Shown here piece after piece: positions 7,909-15,094 of a stretch of 15,358 nucleotides of DNA. The position numbers were made by a program, and so were the translations under genes. The stretch is from NCBI GenBank assembly GCA_934463345.1, contig CAKSJL010000041.1, positions 1 to 15,358 on the forward strand, read 5' to 3'. Each line of letters starts with the position of its first letter. Position 1 is the stretch's first letter. The notes beneath the pieces are model-generated. The model had not been told where the DNA came from and ran no database searches. It worked only from the letters and a program-made list of their open reading frames with translations. This DNA comes from an uncultured Oscillospiraceae bacterium. GTDB lineage: Bacteria > Bacillota > Clostridia > Oscillospirales > Ruminococcaceae.

Positions 7909-8712
7909 TCAGTCAATTGCATTTATAAATATTACAGTAAAAAGGAAAAATGCCGTAATTGCAAGGGCAATATAATCCGCAGCGCCGCTTTTTAACTGCT
8001 TCATTCTTGTCCTGCCCTCACCGCCCCGGTAACAGCGGCATTCCATAGCAGTTGCAAGCTCTCCTGCACGTCTTACGGCAGAAACAAAAAGCGGTATAAT
8101 TATAGGGATTACAGCCTTTACCTTATCCTTTAGCTTTCCGCCCTCAAAGTCAGCGCCTCTCGCCTTCTGGGCAGAGGTTATCTTGTCCGTTTCGTCAATA
8201 AGCGTCGGAATGAAGCGAAGAGCTATTGTCATCATCATCGCAAGCTCACTTACCGGCAGCTTAAACCTTTTAAGCGGACTTAAAAGTCTTTCAATTGCGT
8301 CCGTAAGCTCCACAGGCGAGGTCGTGTATGTCAAAAGCGACGAGCCGAATATAAGAAGTACTATTCTGACCGCCATGAATATAGTGGTTTTCAGCGATTC
8401 ATCAGTAACCGAAATAAATCCCAGTTCAAAAAGCGGTACGCCTGAGCTTATCATAAAAAGATTCAGTATCGCAGTTACTGCCAGTATAGGCAAAATCGGC
8501 TTTAAGCTCTTAGCTATCAGCTTAAACGGAATTGAAGAGCATAAGAACGCCATAGCTGTAAAAACAAAACCGACTTCAAGTGATATGGCGTCGTTTCCGG
8601 TAAACAGCATTATAATAAAAAGCATTGTAATAATAAGCTTAAAGCGGGCGTCCATTCTGTGAACAACACTGTTTCCAGGAAAATACTGCCCTAATGTAAT
8701 ATCCTTTATCAT
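7909..8712 (-). CDS. ecfT: ECF transporter transmembrane component EcfT
   Basis: 267-aa EcfT, the membrane coupling subunit of energy-coupling factor transporters. It links the EcfA1/EcfA2 ATPases to interchangeable S components that bind vitamins or metals. Hydrophobic segments lie at about 26-38, 45-60, 72-90, 110-130, 200-212 and 246-264. The two coupling-helix motifs that contact the ATPases are visible: an intact Ala-Arg-Gly in QKARGADFE (184-186), and ECRCYRGGEGRT (224-235), where the second motif has lost the strict ARG tripeptide. The ATG follows the ecfA2 stop by 1 nt, with GGAGG inside the end of ecfA2, so the pair is probably translationally coupled. No S-component gene is adjacent, as expected for a shared group II module. 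Confidence 0.95.
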   Translation of the reverse strand: MIKDITLGQYFPGNSVVHRMDARFKLIITMLFIIMLFTGNDAISLEVGFVFTAMAFLCSSIPFKLIAKSLKPILPILAVTAILNLFMISSGVPLFELGFISVTDESLKTTIFMAVRIVLLIFGSSLLTYTTSPVELTDAIERLLSPLKRFKLPVSELAMMMTIALRFIPTLIDETDKITSAQKARGADFEGGKLKDKVKAVIPIIIPLFVSAVRRAGELATAMECRCYRGGEGRTRMKQLKSGAADYIALAITAFFLFTVIFINAID

Positions 8713-8713
8713 T

Positions 8714-9577
8714 TTACAGCTTTCCTCCGCCCTTTAAATATTCAAGTATTTTTTCCTTTGCATATTTTACCGTATACACATTGTTTTCAATATTTAAACC
8801 ACGACTCTTCAGAATGTTGAAAACTCTCGTGATTTGCGGAACGGAAAGCCCGATTTTCTCAATTTCCTCTGCCTTTTTGAAAACCTCGGACGGAGTATCA
8901 AAACAGAACACTTCTGCTCTGTTCATTACAAGAATCCTTGAGGCAAATCTTGCAACATCCTCCATACTGTGTGAAACAAGCAGAATTGTACAACCCATAG
9001 TTTTATGGTATTCCTTTATCTGCTCCAGAATCAGTTCTCTGCCTTTCGGGTCAAGTCCCGCCGTCGGCTCATCAAGTATCAGCACTTCCGGTTCCATTGC
9101 CATAACTCCGGCAATTGCAACACGTCTTTTTTCACCGCCAGAAAGCTCAAACGGAGATTTATCAAGCATCTGCGCAGTTATTCCGACCTTTTCAGCGGTA
9201 GAACGCACTCTTCTGTCAATCTCGTGCTCGCTCAGCTGCATGTTTTTAGGACCAAAGGCAATATCCTTATAAACAGTTTCCTCAAATATCTGATATTCCG
9301 GATACTGAAAAACCAGTCCCACTCTGAATCTTACCTGACGGATCTGCGATTTGTTTTCCCATATATCTCGCCCGTCAAGGTATATTTTCCCCGAAGTCGG
9401 TTTCAGAAGTCCGTTGAAATGCTGGATAAGCGTAGACTTTCCAGAACCGGTATGACCGATAATCCCGACAAATTCTCCCTTGTTAATTTCAAGATTTATG
9501 TTTCTGACTGCCGTTTTTTCAAACGGTGTACCCTCACTGTAAACATAGCTTAAATTTTCGGTTTTCAGTATTGCCAA
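8714..9577 (-). CDS. ecfA2: ECF transporter ATP-binding subunit EcfA2
   Basis: 287-aa ABC ATPase that pairs with EcfA1 to power ECF-type uptake. Visible motifs are Walker A GHTGSGKST (41-49), Q-loop (Gln91, VFQYPEYQIFE), ABC signature LSGGE (145-149), Walker B LILDEP (166-171), and the H-loop histidine (203). The sequence before the Q-loop and the C-terminal extension (about 225-287, with VPQITRVF) are typical of EcfA2. The start codon is TTG at 9577, supported by GGAGG 9 nt upstream in the 17-nt gap after ecfA1; no ATG alternative exists before the conserved N-terminal strand. Assignment to A2 rather than A1 rests on the second position in the ecfA1-ecfA2-ecfT order and on the longer N-terminal loop (YSEGTPFEKTAV). 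Confidence 0.95.
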   Translation of the reverse strand: MAILKTENLSYVYSEGTPFEKTAVRNINLEINKGEFVGIIGHTGSGKSTLIQHFNGLLKPTSGKIYLDGRDIWENKSQIRQVRFRVGLVFQYPEYQIFEETVYKDIAFGPKNMQLSEHEIDRRVRSTAEKVGITAQMLDKSPFELSGGEKRRVAIAGVMAMEPEVLILDEPTAGLDPKGRELILEQIKEYHKTMGCTILLVSHSMEDVARFASRILVMNRAEVFCFDTPSEVFKKAEEIEKIGLSVPQITRVFNILKSRGLNIENNVYTVKYAKEKILEYLKGGGKL

Positions 9578-9586
9578 ATTAAAGTT

Positions 9587-9591
9587 CCTCC
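9587..9591 (-). promoter_or_regulatory. Ribosome binding site for the TTG start of ecfA2
   Basis: GGAGG on the minus strand lies 9 nt before the TTG codon at 9577. This near-perfect site supports the non-ATG start. Confidence 0.65.
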
Positions 9592-9594
9592 GAA

Positions 9595-10431
9595 TTACTG
9601 TGCCAGCAGCTTAAAAAGTGCATCAGCACACTGCTCCTCTGTTATTATACGGCTGTCAAGCTCAATACCGCTTCGTTTCAGCTCATATACAAGCTCTGTA
9701 ACCTGCGGCACATCAAGCCCGACAGATTTCATAAGTCCGACCTGAGAAAATACATTTTCCGGCGTATCATCCAGTAGAATTCTGCCATTGTCCATGACAA
9801 TAACACGTCTGCACTGCGCCGCCTCTTCCATATAATGTGTTATCATTATTATGGTAATGCCGTACTCGCTGTTTAAACGCTTGACCGTTTCCATAATTTC
9901 TTTTCTTCCAACAGGGTCAAGCATAGCTGTAGGCTCGTCCATAACAATGCATTTGGGACGCATTGCTATTATTCCTGCAATTGCTATTCTCTGCTTCTGT
10001 CCGCCTGAAAGCTGGTGAGGAGAATGTCGTCTGTATTCATACATGTCAACAGCCTTTAATGCCTCATCAACACGTTTTCGTATTTCAGCAGGCTCAACTC
10101 CCAGATTTTCAAGAGCAAACGCAACATCCTCCTCAACTATAGAAGCAACAAGCTGATTGTCCGGATTCTGAAAAACCATTCCGACACGCTGCCTCACATC
10201 AAAGGTTTTAGACTCATCGGCAGTGTCTATGCCGTCCACATATACCGCTCCGCCAGAAGGCAGAAGAATAGCGTTTAAATGCTTTGCCAGAGTAGACTTT
10301 CCGCAGCCGTTATGCCCCAGAACCGCAGTAAGCTCCCCCTCTTTAAAGCTTACATCAAGATCCTCCAAAACCAGTTCTTCACTGTCGCTGTACCTGAATT
10401 TCAGCTTTTCTGTTCGTGCGAAAGCTTCCAT
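9595..10431 (-). CDS. ecfA1: ECF transporter ATP-binding subunit EcfA1
   Basis: 278-aa ABC ATPase, the first ATPase of the ECF module. Walker A is GHNGCGKST (39-47), the Q-loop is FQNPDNQ (Gln88), the ABC signature is LSGGQ (141-145), Walker B is CIVMDEP (161-167), and the H-loop histidine is in ITHYMEEA (199). FQNPDNQ and the C-terminal [15 protein letters not shown] region are characteristic of EcfA1. I chose ATG 10431 because AAGGA lies 5 nt upstream and the gap to the methyltransferase stop is then 2 nt. In-frame starts at 10449, 10467 and 10476 would overlap the upstream gene, and 10449 has no ribosome binding site. The close packing suggests coupling to the upstream methyltransferase gene. 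Confidence 0.95.
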   Translation of the reverse strand: MEAFARTEKLKFRYSDSEELVLEDLDVSFKEGELTAVLGHNGCGKSTLAKHLNAILLPSGGAVYVDGIDTADESKTFDVRQRVGMVFQNPDNQLVASIVEEDVAFALENLGVEPAEIRKRVDEALKAVDMYEYRRHSPHQLSGGQKQRIAIAGIIAMRPKCIVMDEPTAMLDPVGRKEIMETVKRLNSEYGITIIMITHYMEEAAQCRRVIVMDNGRILLDDTPENVFSQVGLMKSVGLDVPQVTELVYELKRSGIELDSRIITEEQCADALFKLLAQ

Positions 10432-10433
10432 AT

Positions 10434-11300
10434 CTATCCTTTCTGCCATATAGCCGTTGAACCGCATGGCAGACAAAGTCCGCTTTTTTCAACAGGCAGT
10501 CCGATTTCGTCAAAGCTTACATTTCCTCCGTACTGCGGACAAATCGTTTCGCCCAGAATATATCCCATAACAGACGGAGAAAGTCCTGTCGTATAGCTGT
10601 TTATAAGGAAAAACAGCGGATCATCACTTAAAACACCGCTGCAAAGCTTTACAAGGTCATAAACGCAGTCTTCAAGCTTCCAGACCTCTCCGCCCGGACC
10701 TCTTCCATAGCTCGGCGGATCCATAATAACAGCGTCATACTTTCTTTCACGTCTTATCTCTCTTGCAATAAACTTTTCGCAGTCATCGACAATCCAGCGT
10801 ATCGGCTTGTCAGTAAGTCCTGAAAGCGCAGCGTTTTCCCTTGCCCAGTTAACCATACCCTTTGAAGCGTCCACATGGCAGACACTTGCTCCGGCAGCAG
10901 CACACGCAAGAGTTGCACCACCTGTATATGCAAAAAGGTTAAGTACATTTACAGGACGACCGGCATTTCTTATCTTCCCGGACATAAAATCCCAGTTGAC
11001 TGCCTGTTCCGGAAACAGTCCGGTATGCTTGAAACCGGTCGGCTTTATATTGAATTTAAGCTCTCCGTAAGACATTTCCCACGACTCCGGCGGTCTTTTT
11101 TTAAAGCTCCAGCTTCCGCCGCCGGATGAGGATCTGTGATAATGTCCCTGAGCATTTTCCCATGCTGAGGATTTTTTCGGAGTTTTCCAGATTATCTGCG
11201 GATCCGGACGGATAAGAAGTATCCCGTTCCACGACTCAAGCTTCTCCTGAGTTGTTGTATCAATTATTCTGTATTCCTTCCAGTTGTCTGCAATACGCAT
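10434..11300 (-). CDS. Class I SAM-dependent methyltransferase, RlmI-like
   Basis: 288-aa Rossmann-fold methyltransferase resembling the COG1092 group that contains the 23S rRNA methyltransferases RlmI and RlmK. The SAM-binding motif I is [11 protein letters not shown] (120-130), an acidic residue ends strand 2 (Asp144 in HVDASKG), and motif IV is DPPSYGRG (194-201), the type used to place an exocyclic nitrogen or ring atom. HTGLFPEQ (92-99) before motif I is also typical. The N-terminal PUA RNA-binding domain of RlmI (about 70 residues) is absent; instead residues 1-75 form a shorter charged region. The target is probably rRNA or another nucleic acid, but the exact base cannot be inferred. 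The ATG has AAGGA about 10 nt upstream and lies 22 nt after the oxidoreductase gene. Confidence 0.85.
   Translation of the reverse strand: MRIADNWKEYRIIDTTTQEKLESWNGILLIRPDPQIIWKTPKKSSAWENAQGHYHRSSSGGGSWSFKKRPPESWEMSYGELKFNIKPTGFKHTGLFPEQAVNWDFMSGKIRNAGRPVNVLNLFAYTGGATLACAAAGASVCHVDASKGMVNWARENAALSGLTDKPIRWIVDDCEKFIAREIRRERKYDAVIMDPPSYGRGPGGEVWKLEDCVYDLVKLCSGVLSDDPLFFLINSYTTGLSPSVMGYILGETICPQYGGNVSFDEIGLPVEKSGLCLPCGSTAIWQKG
10437..10441 (-). promoter_or_regulatory. Ribosome binding site deciding the ecfA1 start
   Basis: AAGGA in the last codons of the methyltransferase gene lies 5 nt before the ATG at 10431. It favours this start over three longer in-frame alternatives. Confidence 0.55.
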
Positions 11301-11322
11301 ATACTGTTATTCCTTTACAATT

Positions 11323-12015
11323 TTATTTTTTCCATGGACGAACCTTTCCAAGCCATCCTTTTTCTTTCCAGTACTTAGCGTCATTCTGAAAAAAACCTTT
11401 TTTATGAACGCTTCTCATAACATAAAAAAGACCTTTTGCCTTAAAATTCAGCTTTACATTTCCGTACCGTTTCTTTACCTGACATGCAATCTTGTCAAGC
11501 TGCTTATCAATTTTTGCTCTTTTCTCCTGCTTTACTCCGTCCCATTCTACTGCTGCAACGGCTGCGCCATATGTATAGATCCTTCCAACTCCCCAGAAAA
11601 GCATGCTGTCCTTTATATCCTTGTTAGCGGACTTCATGCCTGCGCCGGCAGCAGTTGAAAGAATGATCCCCTGCTTTGAAAACATCTTTTCCTCAGGACG
11701 GTGTACCATCCAGCGCCAGCCGTAATGATCCAGAAAAGCTTTCATCTGACCAGTGCAGTGATAAACATAAACTGGAGTAGTGAATATCAGGACGTCTGCG
11801 CTGTCAATAGCCTCTGTTATCGGCTTCAGCTTTTCATAATGCGGACAAAGCGTTTCACTTTTCGCAATGCAGTTTATGCAGCCGCAGCAGAATTCTCCGA
11901 AGTCACAAGGCAGAAATATTTCCGTAACCTCGCCTGAAAGCTTTTCAGCAATAATTCTTCCCATGTTATAGGTTGAACCTTTATGATTCTGCCCGTTTAT
12001 AACGGTTATTTTCAT
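11323..12015 (-). CDS. Flavodoxin-family NAD(P)H-dependent oxidoreductase, cysteine-rich
   Basis: 230-aa protein of the NADPH-dependent FMN reductase/flavodoxin-like fold. The N terminus has the FMN phosphate loop (NGQNHKGSTYNM, 7-18), and TPVYVYHCTGQMKAFLDH (80-97) is the second flavin-contact segment. Between them is a cysteine cluster, CCGCINC plus a further Cys (43, 44, 46, 49, 57), common in clostridial iron-sulfur flavoproteins and multimeric flavodoxin WrbA-like proteins. It may bind an Fe-S cluster or act in thiol redox. The C-terminal third (about 165-230) is very basic, a possible nucleic-acid or membrane-surface contact. The electron partners are unknown. The ATG overlaps the glmM stop as ATGA, a 4-nt overlap indicating translational coupling; a weak GGGAG lies 11 nt upstream inside glmM. 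Confidence 0.82.
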   Translation of the reverse strand: MKITVINGQNHKGSTYNMGRIIAEKLSGEVTEIFLPCDFGEFCCGCINCIAKSETLCPHYEKLKPITEAIDSADVLIFTTPVYVYHCTGQMKAFLDHYGWRWMVHRPEEKMFSKQGIILSTAAGAGMKSANKDIKDSMLFWGVGRIYTYGAAVAAVEWDGVKQEKRAKIDKQLDKIACQVKKRYGNVKLNFKAKGLFYVMRSVHKKGFFQNDAKYWKEKGWLGKVRPWKK

Positions 12016-13364
12016 AATGCTGTGCGCTCCCTGATTTTATCAGCAATGTCAACTGCAAACCTGTTTATCTGGCTGAAATCTCTTCCCTCCAGCATAACTC
12101 TGATGAGAGGTTCTGTTCCGCTTTCTCTTACAAGTATTCTTCCGCTGTCGCCCAGCTCAGATTCATACTGTTCAATAAGATCGGTAATCTGACTGTCGTT
12201 CTTCCAGACCTCCCTGCTGCGTGGACTGATCTTCACATTTATCATAACCTGTGGAAAATGCTCCATAACTGCCGCAAGCTCAGACATTTTCATTCCCGAT
12301 TCCGCCAGTATCTCAAGAACCTTAGCTCCTGAAAGCTGACCGTCGCCTGTATTTGCCTCATCAAGGAAAATTATATGTCCGCTCTGCTCTCCGCCTAAAT
12401 TATATCCGCCCTCCAGCATCTTTTCAAGGACATACCTGTCGCCCACCTTTGTGGTAAGCATTTTTATATTATTATCCTTTGCAAAATAACTGAATCCAAG
12501 ATTGCTCATAACAGTTACAACTGCCGTATCCTTTTTAAGCTTTCCCTTTTCCTTGTACGCCTTTGCGCAGATCGCAATAAGTTTATCTCCGTCAACCAGT
12601 TCTCCCTTTTCGTCAACTGCAAGGCATCTGTCCGCATCACCGTCAAAGGCAAGACCTGCATGACATTTTTTATCTATAACAAACTGCATAAGATTGTTAA
12701 TATGCGTTGAACCGCAGTTTTCATTTATATTAATTCCGTTTGGTGAAGCGTTAATTACATAAACGCTTGCGCCAAGTCCCTCAAAAAGTCTTTTTGCAGT
12801 AGCTGACGCACTTCCGTTTGCACAGTCAAGAGCAATTCTCAGACCAGTCAGATTTCCCTTGATACATTTCATGATATATCTGATGTAATCAGTCTGAGCG
12901 TCACGATAATATGTAATTCTTCCGACATTTTCATCTGATACAAGCTTCATCTCCTGCGGCTTATCAAGAATAAGCTCCTCTATCTCCTCTTCAATATCAT
13001 CAGAAAGCTTATAGCCTGTTGAAGAAAAAAGCTTAATGCCGTTAAATTCAAAGCTGTTGTGTGATGCCGAGATCATAACACCGGCATCAGCCTTTTTCTG
13101 CTGTACGAGCGCTGCGACAGCCGGCGTAGGAACAACGCCCAGTATCTGAACATTAGCTCCGACAGAGCATATTCCGGCAGCAAGAGCTGATTCAAGTACA
13201 TCTGAGGAAATTCTTGTATCCTTTCCTATAAAAATAGTCGGCTTGTGCTTTGTTCTTTTTGTAAGAACGATTGCCGCTGCCCTTCCTATATTCATTGCCA
13301 TTTCGCAGGTAAGCTCAGTTATTGCAACGCCTCTTGCGCCGTCAGTTCCGAATAGTCTTCCCAT
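12012..13364 (-). CDS. glmM: Phosphoglucosamine mutase GlmM
   Basis: GlmM interconverts glucosamine 6-phosphate and glucosamine 1-phosphate in the cytoplasm, a step towards UDP-GlcNAc for peptidoglycan. The 450-aa length matches the family. The N terminus GRLFGTDGARG is canonical. The phosphoserine loop is ISASHNS (catalytic Ser101), the metal loop DGDADRC holds Asp 241, 243 and 245, the sugar-binding loop is GGEQSGH (324-330), and the phosphate-binding loop is RESGTEPLIRVM near the C terminus. Residue 104 is Ser where many homologues have Pro (SASHNP). Both ATG 13364 and a TTG two codons upstream (13370) are possible; AAGGAG lies 10 nt from the ATG and 4 nt from the TTG. I prefer the ATG, which gives the family-typical start. 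It lies 54 nt after ruvB, behind an inverted repeat. Confidence 0.96.
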   Translation of the reverse strand: MGRLFGTDGARGVAITELTCEMAMNIGRAAAIVLTKRTKHKPTIFIGKDTRISSDVLESALAAGICSVGANVQILGVVPTPAVAALVQQKKADAGVMISASHNSFEFNGIKLFSSTGYKLSDDIEEEIEELILDKPQEMKLVSDENVGRITYYRDAQTDYIRYIMKCIKGNLTGLRIALDCANGSASATAKRLFEGLGASVYVINASPNGININENCGSTHINNLMQFVIDKKCHAGLAFDGDADRCLAVDEKGELVDGDKLIAICAKAYKEKGKLKKDTAVVTVMSNLGFSYFAKDNNIKMLTTKVGDRYVLEKMLEGGYNLGGEQSGHIIFLDEANTGDGQLSGAKVLEILAESGMKMSELAAVMEHFPQVMINVKISPRSREVWKNDSQITDLIEQYESELGDSGRILVRESGTEPLIRVMLEGRDFSQINRFAVDIADKIRERTAL

Positions 13365-13374
13365 TGTCAAATAT

Positions 13375-13380
13375 CTCCTT
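13375..13380 (-). promoter_or_regulatory. Ribosome binding site of glmM
   Basis: AAGGAG lies 10 nt before the ATG at 13364 and 4 nt before a TTG at 13370. The spacing favours the ATG, though 10 nt is slightly long. Confidence 0.6.
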
Positions 13381-13391
13381 TTATTATGTTA

Positions 13392-13415
13392 CAGTGCTGC
13401 ACAAATGCAGCGCTG
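13392..13415 (-). repeat. Inverted repeat (hairpin) between ruvB and glmM
   Basis: On the minus strand, CAGCGCTGCA and TGCAGCACTG form 10-nt arms with one C-A mismatch and a 4-nt loop (TTTG). The hairpin begins 3 nt after the ruvB stop and ends 11 nt before the glmM ribosome binding site. The following sequence is TAACATAATAAAAGG, with no U-run, so it is not a standard intrinsic terminator. It is the strongest hairpin in the window and may mark a processing or stability boundary between ruvCAB and the glmM unit. Confidence 0.55.
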
Positions 13416-13418
13416 CCT

Positions 13419-14468
13419 TTATAAAGTTAACTGCCCGTTATCCGGGTCATCATTTCTGGTAAATCCAAGATGTGCATAAGCCAGATTAGTCGCAACTCTT
13501 CCTCTCGGAGTCCTTGCAAGAAATCCGAGCTGCATAAGAAACGGCTCACACACATCCTCAAGCGTCACAGCTTCCTCGCCGATTGCCGAAGCAAGTGTTT
13601 CAAGACCGGCAGGTCCGCCGTTATAACCTTTGATAAGCATGGTAAGCATTCTTTTGTCAAGACTGTCAAGTCCAAGCGAATCAATTTCAAGCCTGTTAAG
13701 CGCAATTGACGCAATATCAGCGGTTATTTCTCCATCGCCCATGACCTCCGCAAAATCACGCACTCTTCTTAAAAGTCTGTTAGCAATTCTCGGTGTGCCT
13801 CTTGAACGCTTTGCAATTTCAAGAGCGCCGTCGCAGGTACATGGTATACCAAGAATCGTACTGCTTCGCCTTATAATATCGCTCAGCTGTTCATGATTAT
13901 AAAGTTCCAGACGCTGGACGATGCCGAAACGGTCACGCAGCGGCGATGTAAGCTGTCCTGCTCTTGTAGTTGCGCCTACGAGCGTAAACTTCTCCAGATC
14001 AACTCTTATAGAACGTGCCGACGGCCCTTTTCCTATTACTATATCAAGTGCATTGTCCTCAAGCGCCGGATAAAGAATTTCCTCAATAGATCTTGAAAGT
14101 CTGTGTATTTCATCAATAAACAGAACGTCATTTGCCGAAAGGTTCGTAAGCAGCGCTGCAAGGTCACCGGGCTTCTCGATCGCCGGCCCTGTTGTTATTC
14201 TGAGATTCGCACCCATTTCATGCGCAAGTATCCCGGCAAGCGTTGTTTTTCCAAGTCCCGGAGGACCGTATAGCAGAACATGATCTAGCGGTTCTCCACG
14301 TCGCTTTGCCGCCTCAATGTATATAGCAAGATTCTCCTTAACTTTATCCTGCCCTATGTATTCCTGGAGTGTCTGAGGGCGGAGAGTCAGCTCCGTTTCG
14401 GTATCAGCCTCAGTATATTCCGGCGCAACTGCCCTACTCTCAAACTCCATATCTCCTGTTTCTATCAA
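13419..14468 (-). CDS. ruvB: Holliday junction branch migration helicase RuvB
   Basis: RuvB is the hexameric AAA+ motor that, with RuvA, drives branch migration of Holliday junctions. The protein has 349 aa. Visible motifs are Walker [10 protein letters not shown] (68-76), Walker B FIDEIH (117-122), sensor 1 GATTRAG (165-171), and the arginine finger in RDRFG (178-182). The C-terminal winged-helix DNA-binding domain (about 275-349) includes [17 protein letters not shown]. The start chosen is TTG 14468, which has GGGAG 6 nt upstream. ATG 14450 has AGGAG only 2 nt upstream but gives a more family-like N terminus, so it remains possible. It starts 12 nt after ruvA, in the standard ruvCAB order. 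Confidence 0.97.
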   Translation of the reverse strand: MIETGDMEFESRAVAPEYTEADTETELTLRPQTLQEYIGQDKVKENLAIYIEAAKRRGEPLDHVLLYGPPGLGKTTLAGILAHEMGANLRITTGPAIEKPGDLAALLTNLSANDVLFIDEIHRLSRSIEEILYPALEDNALDIVIGKGPSARSIRVDLEKFTLVGATTRAGQLTSPLRDRFGIVQRLELYNHEQLSDIIRRSSTILGIPCTCDGALEIAKRSRGTPRIANRLLRRVRDFAEVMGDGEITADIASIALNRLEIDSLGLDSLDKRMLTMLIKGYNGGPAGLETLASAIGEEAVTLEDVCEPFLMQLGFLARTPRGRVATNLAYAHLGFTRNDDPDNGQLTL

Positions 14469-14474
14469 TTTTAT

Positions 14475-14479
14475 CTCCC
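14475..14479 (-). promoter_or_regulatory. Ribosome binding site supporting the TTG start of ruvB
   Basis: GGGAG lies 6 nt before the TTG at 14468. The competing ATG at 14450 has AGGAG (14453-14457) at only 2 nt, which is too close for efficient use. The call between the two starts is moderate. Confidence 0.5.
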
Positions 14480-14480
14480 G

Positions 14481-15089
14481 TTATTTCATCTGACTGCCAA
14501 TGATTTTAAGCGCACGTTTTATTATTTCTCCGGATTCAAGTGAGCTGTCAATTTTTGAAACTGCTCCTGCTGCTTCTGCCTGAGTATATCCCAGAACCAT
14601 AAGAGCAGACATTGCTTCTGAAACATTGTCCCCCGAAACCGTTTCCGGTACTTTAAAGCCGTCAGCAAGCTCTTTGGATGTAGCTTCCTTTGCGATCTTG
14701 TCTTTCAGCTCCAGTACAATTCTCTGCGCAAGCTTTGGGCCAACACCCTTTGTTTTCGTAAAAACCTTGCTGTCACCTGATGCAACTGTGAGTGCAAATC
14801 TCTGAGAATCTATGTCTGAAAGTATTGCAAGCGCTGCCTTCGGCCCAACTCCGGAAACTGTTATAAGCATTTTGAAGCAGTTAAGCTCCTGCTTTGTATA
14901 AAAACCAAAAAGCTCAATATTATCCTCTCTCACATAAAGGTATGTATAAAGACTCGCTTCGCTCCCGGACGAGCCAAGCTGTGAGGAAGTTGAGCATGTG
15001 GTACGGCAGGCATATCCGACTCCCGCACACTCAATAACAGCCAGCATAGGCTCTTTATGTATAAGCTTTCCTTTTAAACTGTATATCAT
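14481..15089 (-). CDS. ruvA: Holliday junction DNA helicase subunit RuvA
   Basis: RuvA binds four-way DNA junctions as a tetramer and loads RuvB. The 202-aa length is typical. Domain I, an OB fold, spans about 1-62 (starting MIYSLKGKL, with LYTYLYVREDNIELFGF). Domain II holds two helix-hairpin-helix motifs, ITVSGVGPKAALAIL (about 76-90) and TKTKGVGPKLAQRIVLELK (about 111-129). Domain III (about 150-202) is the small three-helix unit that contacts RuvB, separated by a flexible linker. The ATG at 15089 has GGAG 9 nt upstream, overlapping the ruvC stop region; the gap to ruvC is 5 nt. Confidence 0.97.
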   Translation of the reverse strand: MIYSLKGKLIHKEPMLAVIECAGVGYACRTTCSTSSQLGSSGSEASLYTYLYVREDNIELFGFYTKQELNCFKMLITVSGVGPKAALAILSDIDSQRFALTVASGDSKVFTKTKGVGPKLAQRIVLELKDKIAKEATSKELADGFKVPETVSGDNVSEAMSALMVLGYTQAEAAGAVSKIDSSLESGEIIKRALKIIGSQMK

Positions 15090-15094
15090 CTGTT

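Noticed and set aside
8183..9553. Long open frames on the plus strand opposite ecfT (159 aa) and ecfA2 (163 and 182 aa)
   Set aside because: They are antisense to well-defined ECF genes, have no recognisable family, and show Ser/Ile- or Arg/Phe-rich composition expected from reverse-strand reading of those genes.
11284..11658. Plus-strand open frame of 124 aa opposite the flavodoxin-like gene and its upstream gap
   Set aside because: Almost entirely antisense to a gene with clear flavin-binding motifs; the phenylalanine- and cysteine-rich product looks like shadow translation.
13381..13391. CATAAT before glmM as a promoter -10 element
   Set aside because: The corresponding -35 position falls in the hairpin and matches the consensus at only about two of six bases.
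13392..13415. Rho-independent terminator after ruvB
   Set aside because: The stem is followed by TAACATAATAAAAGG on the transcribed strand, with no run of U residues.
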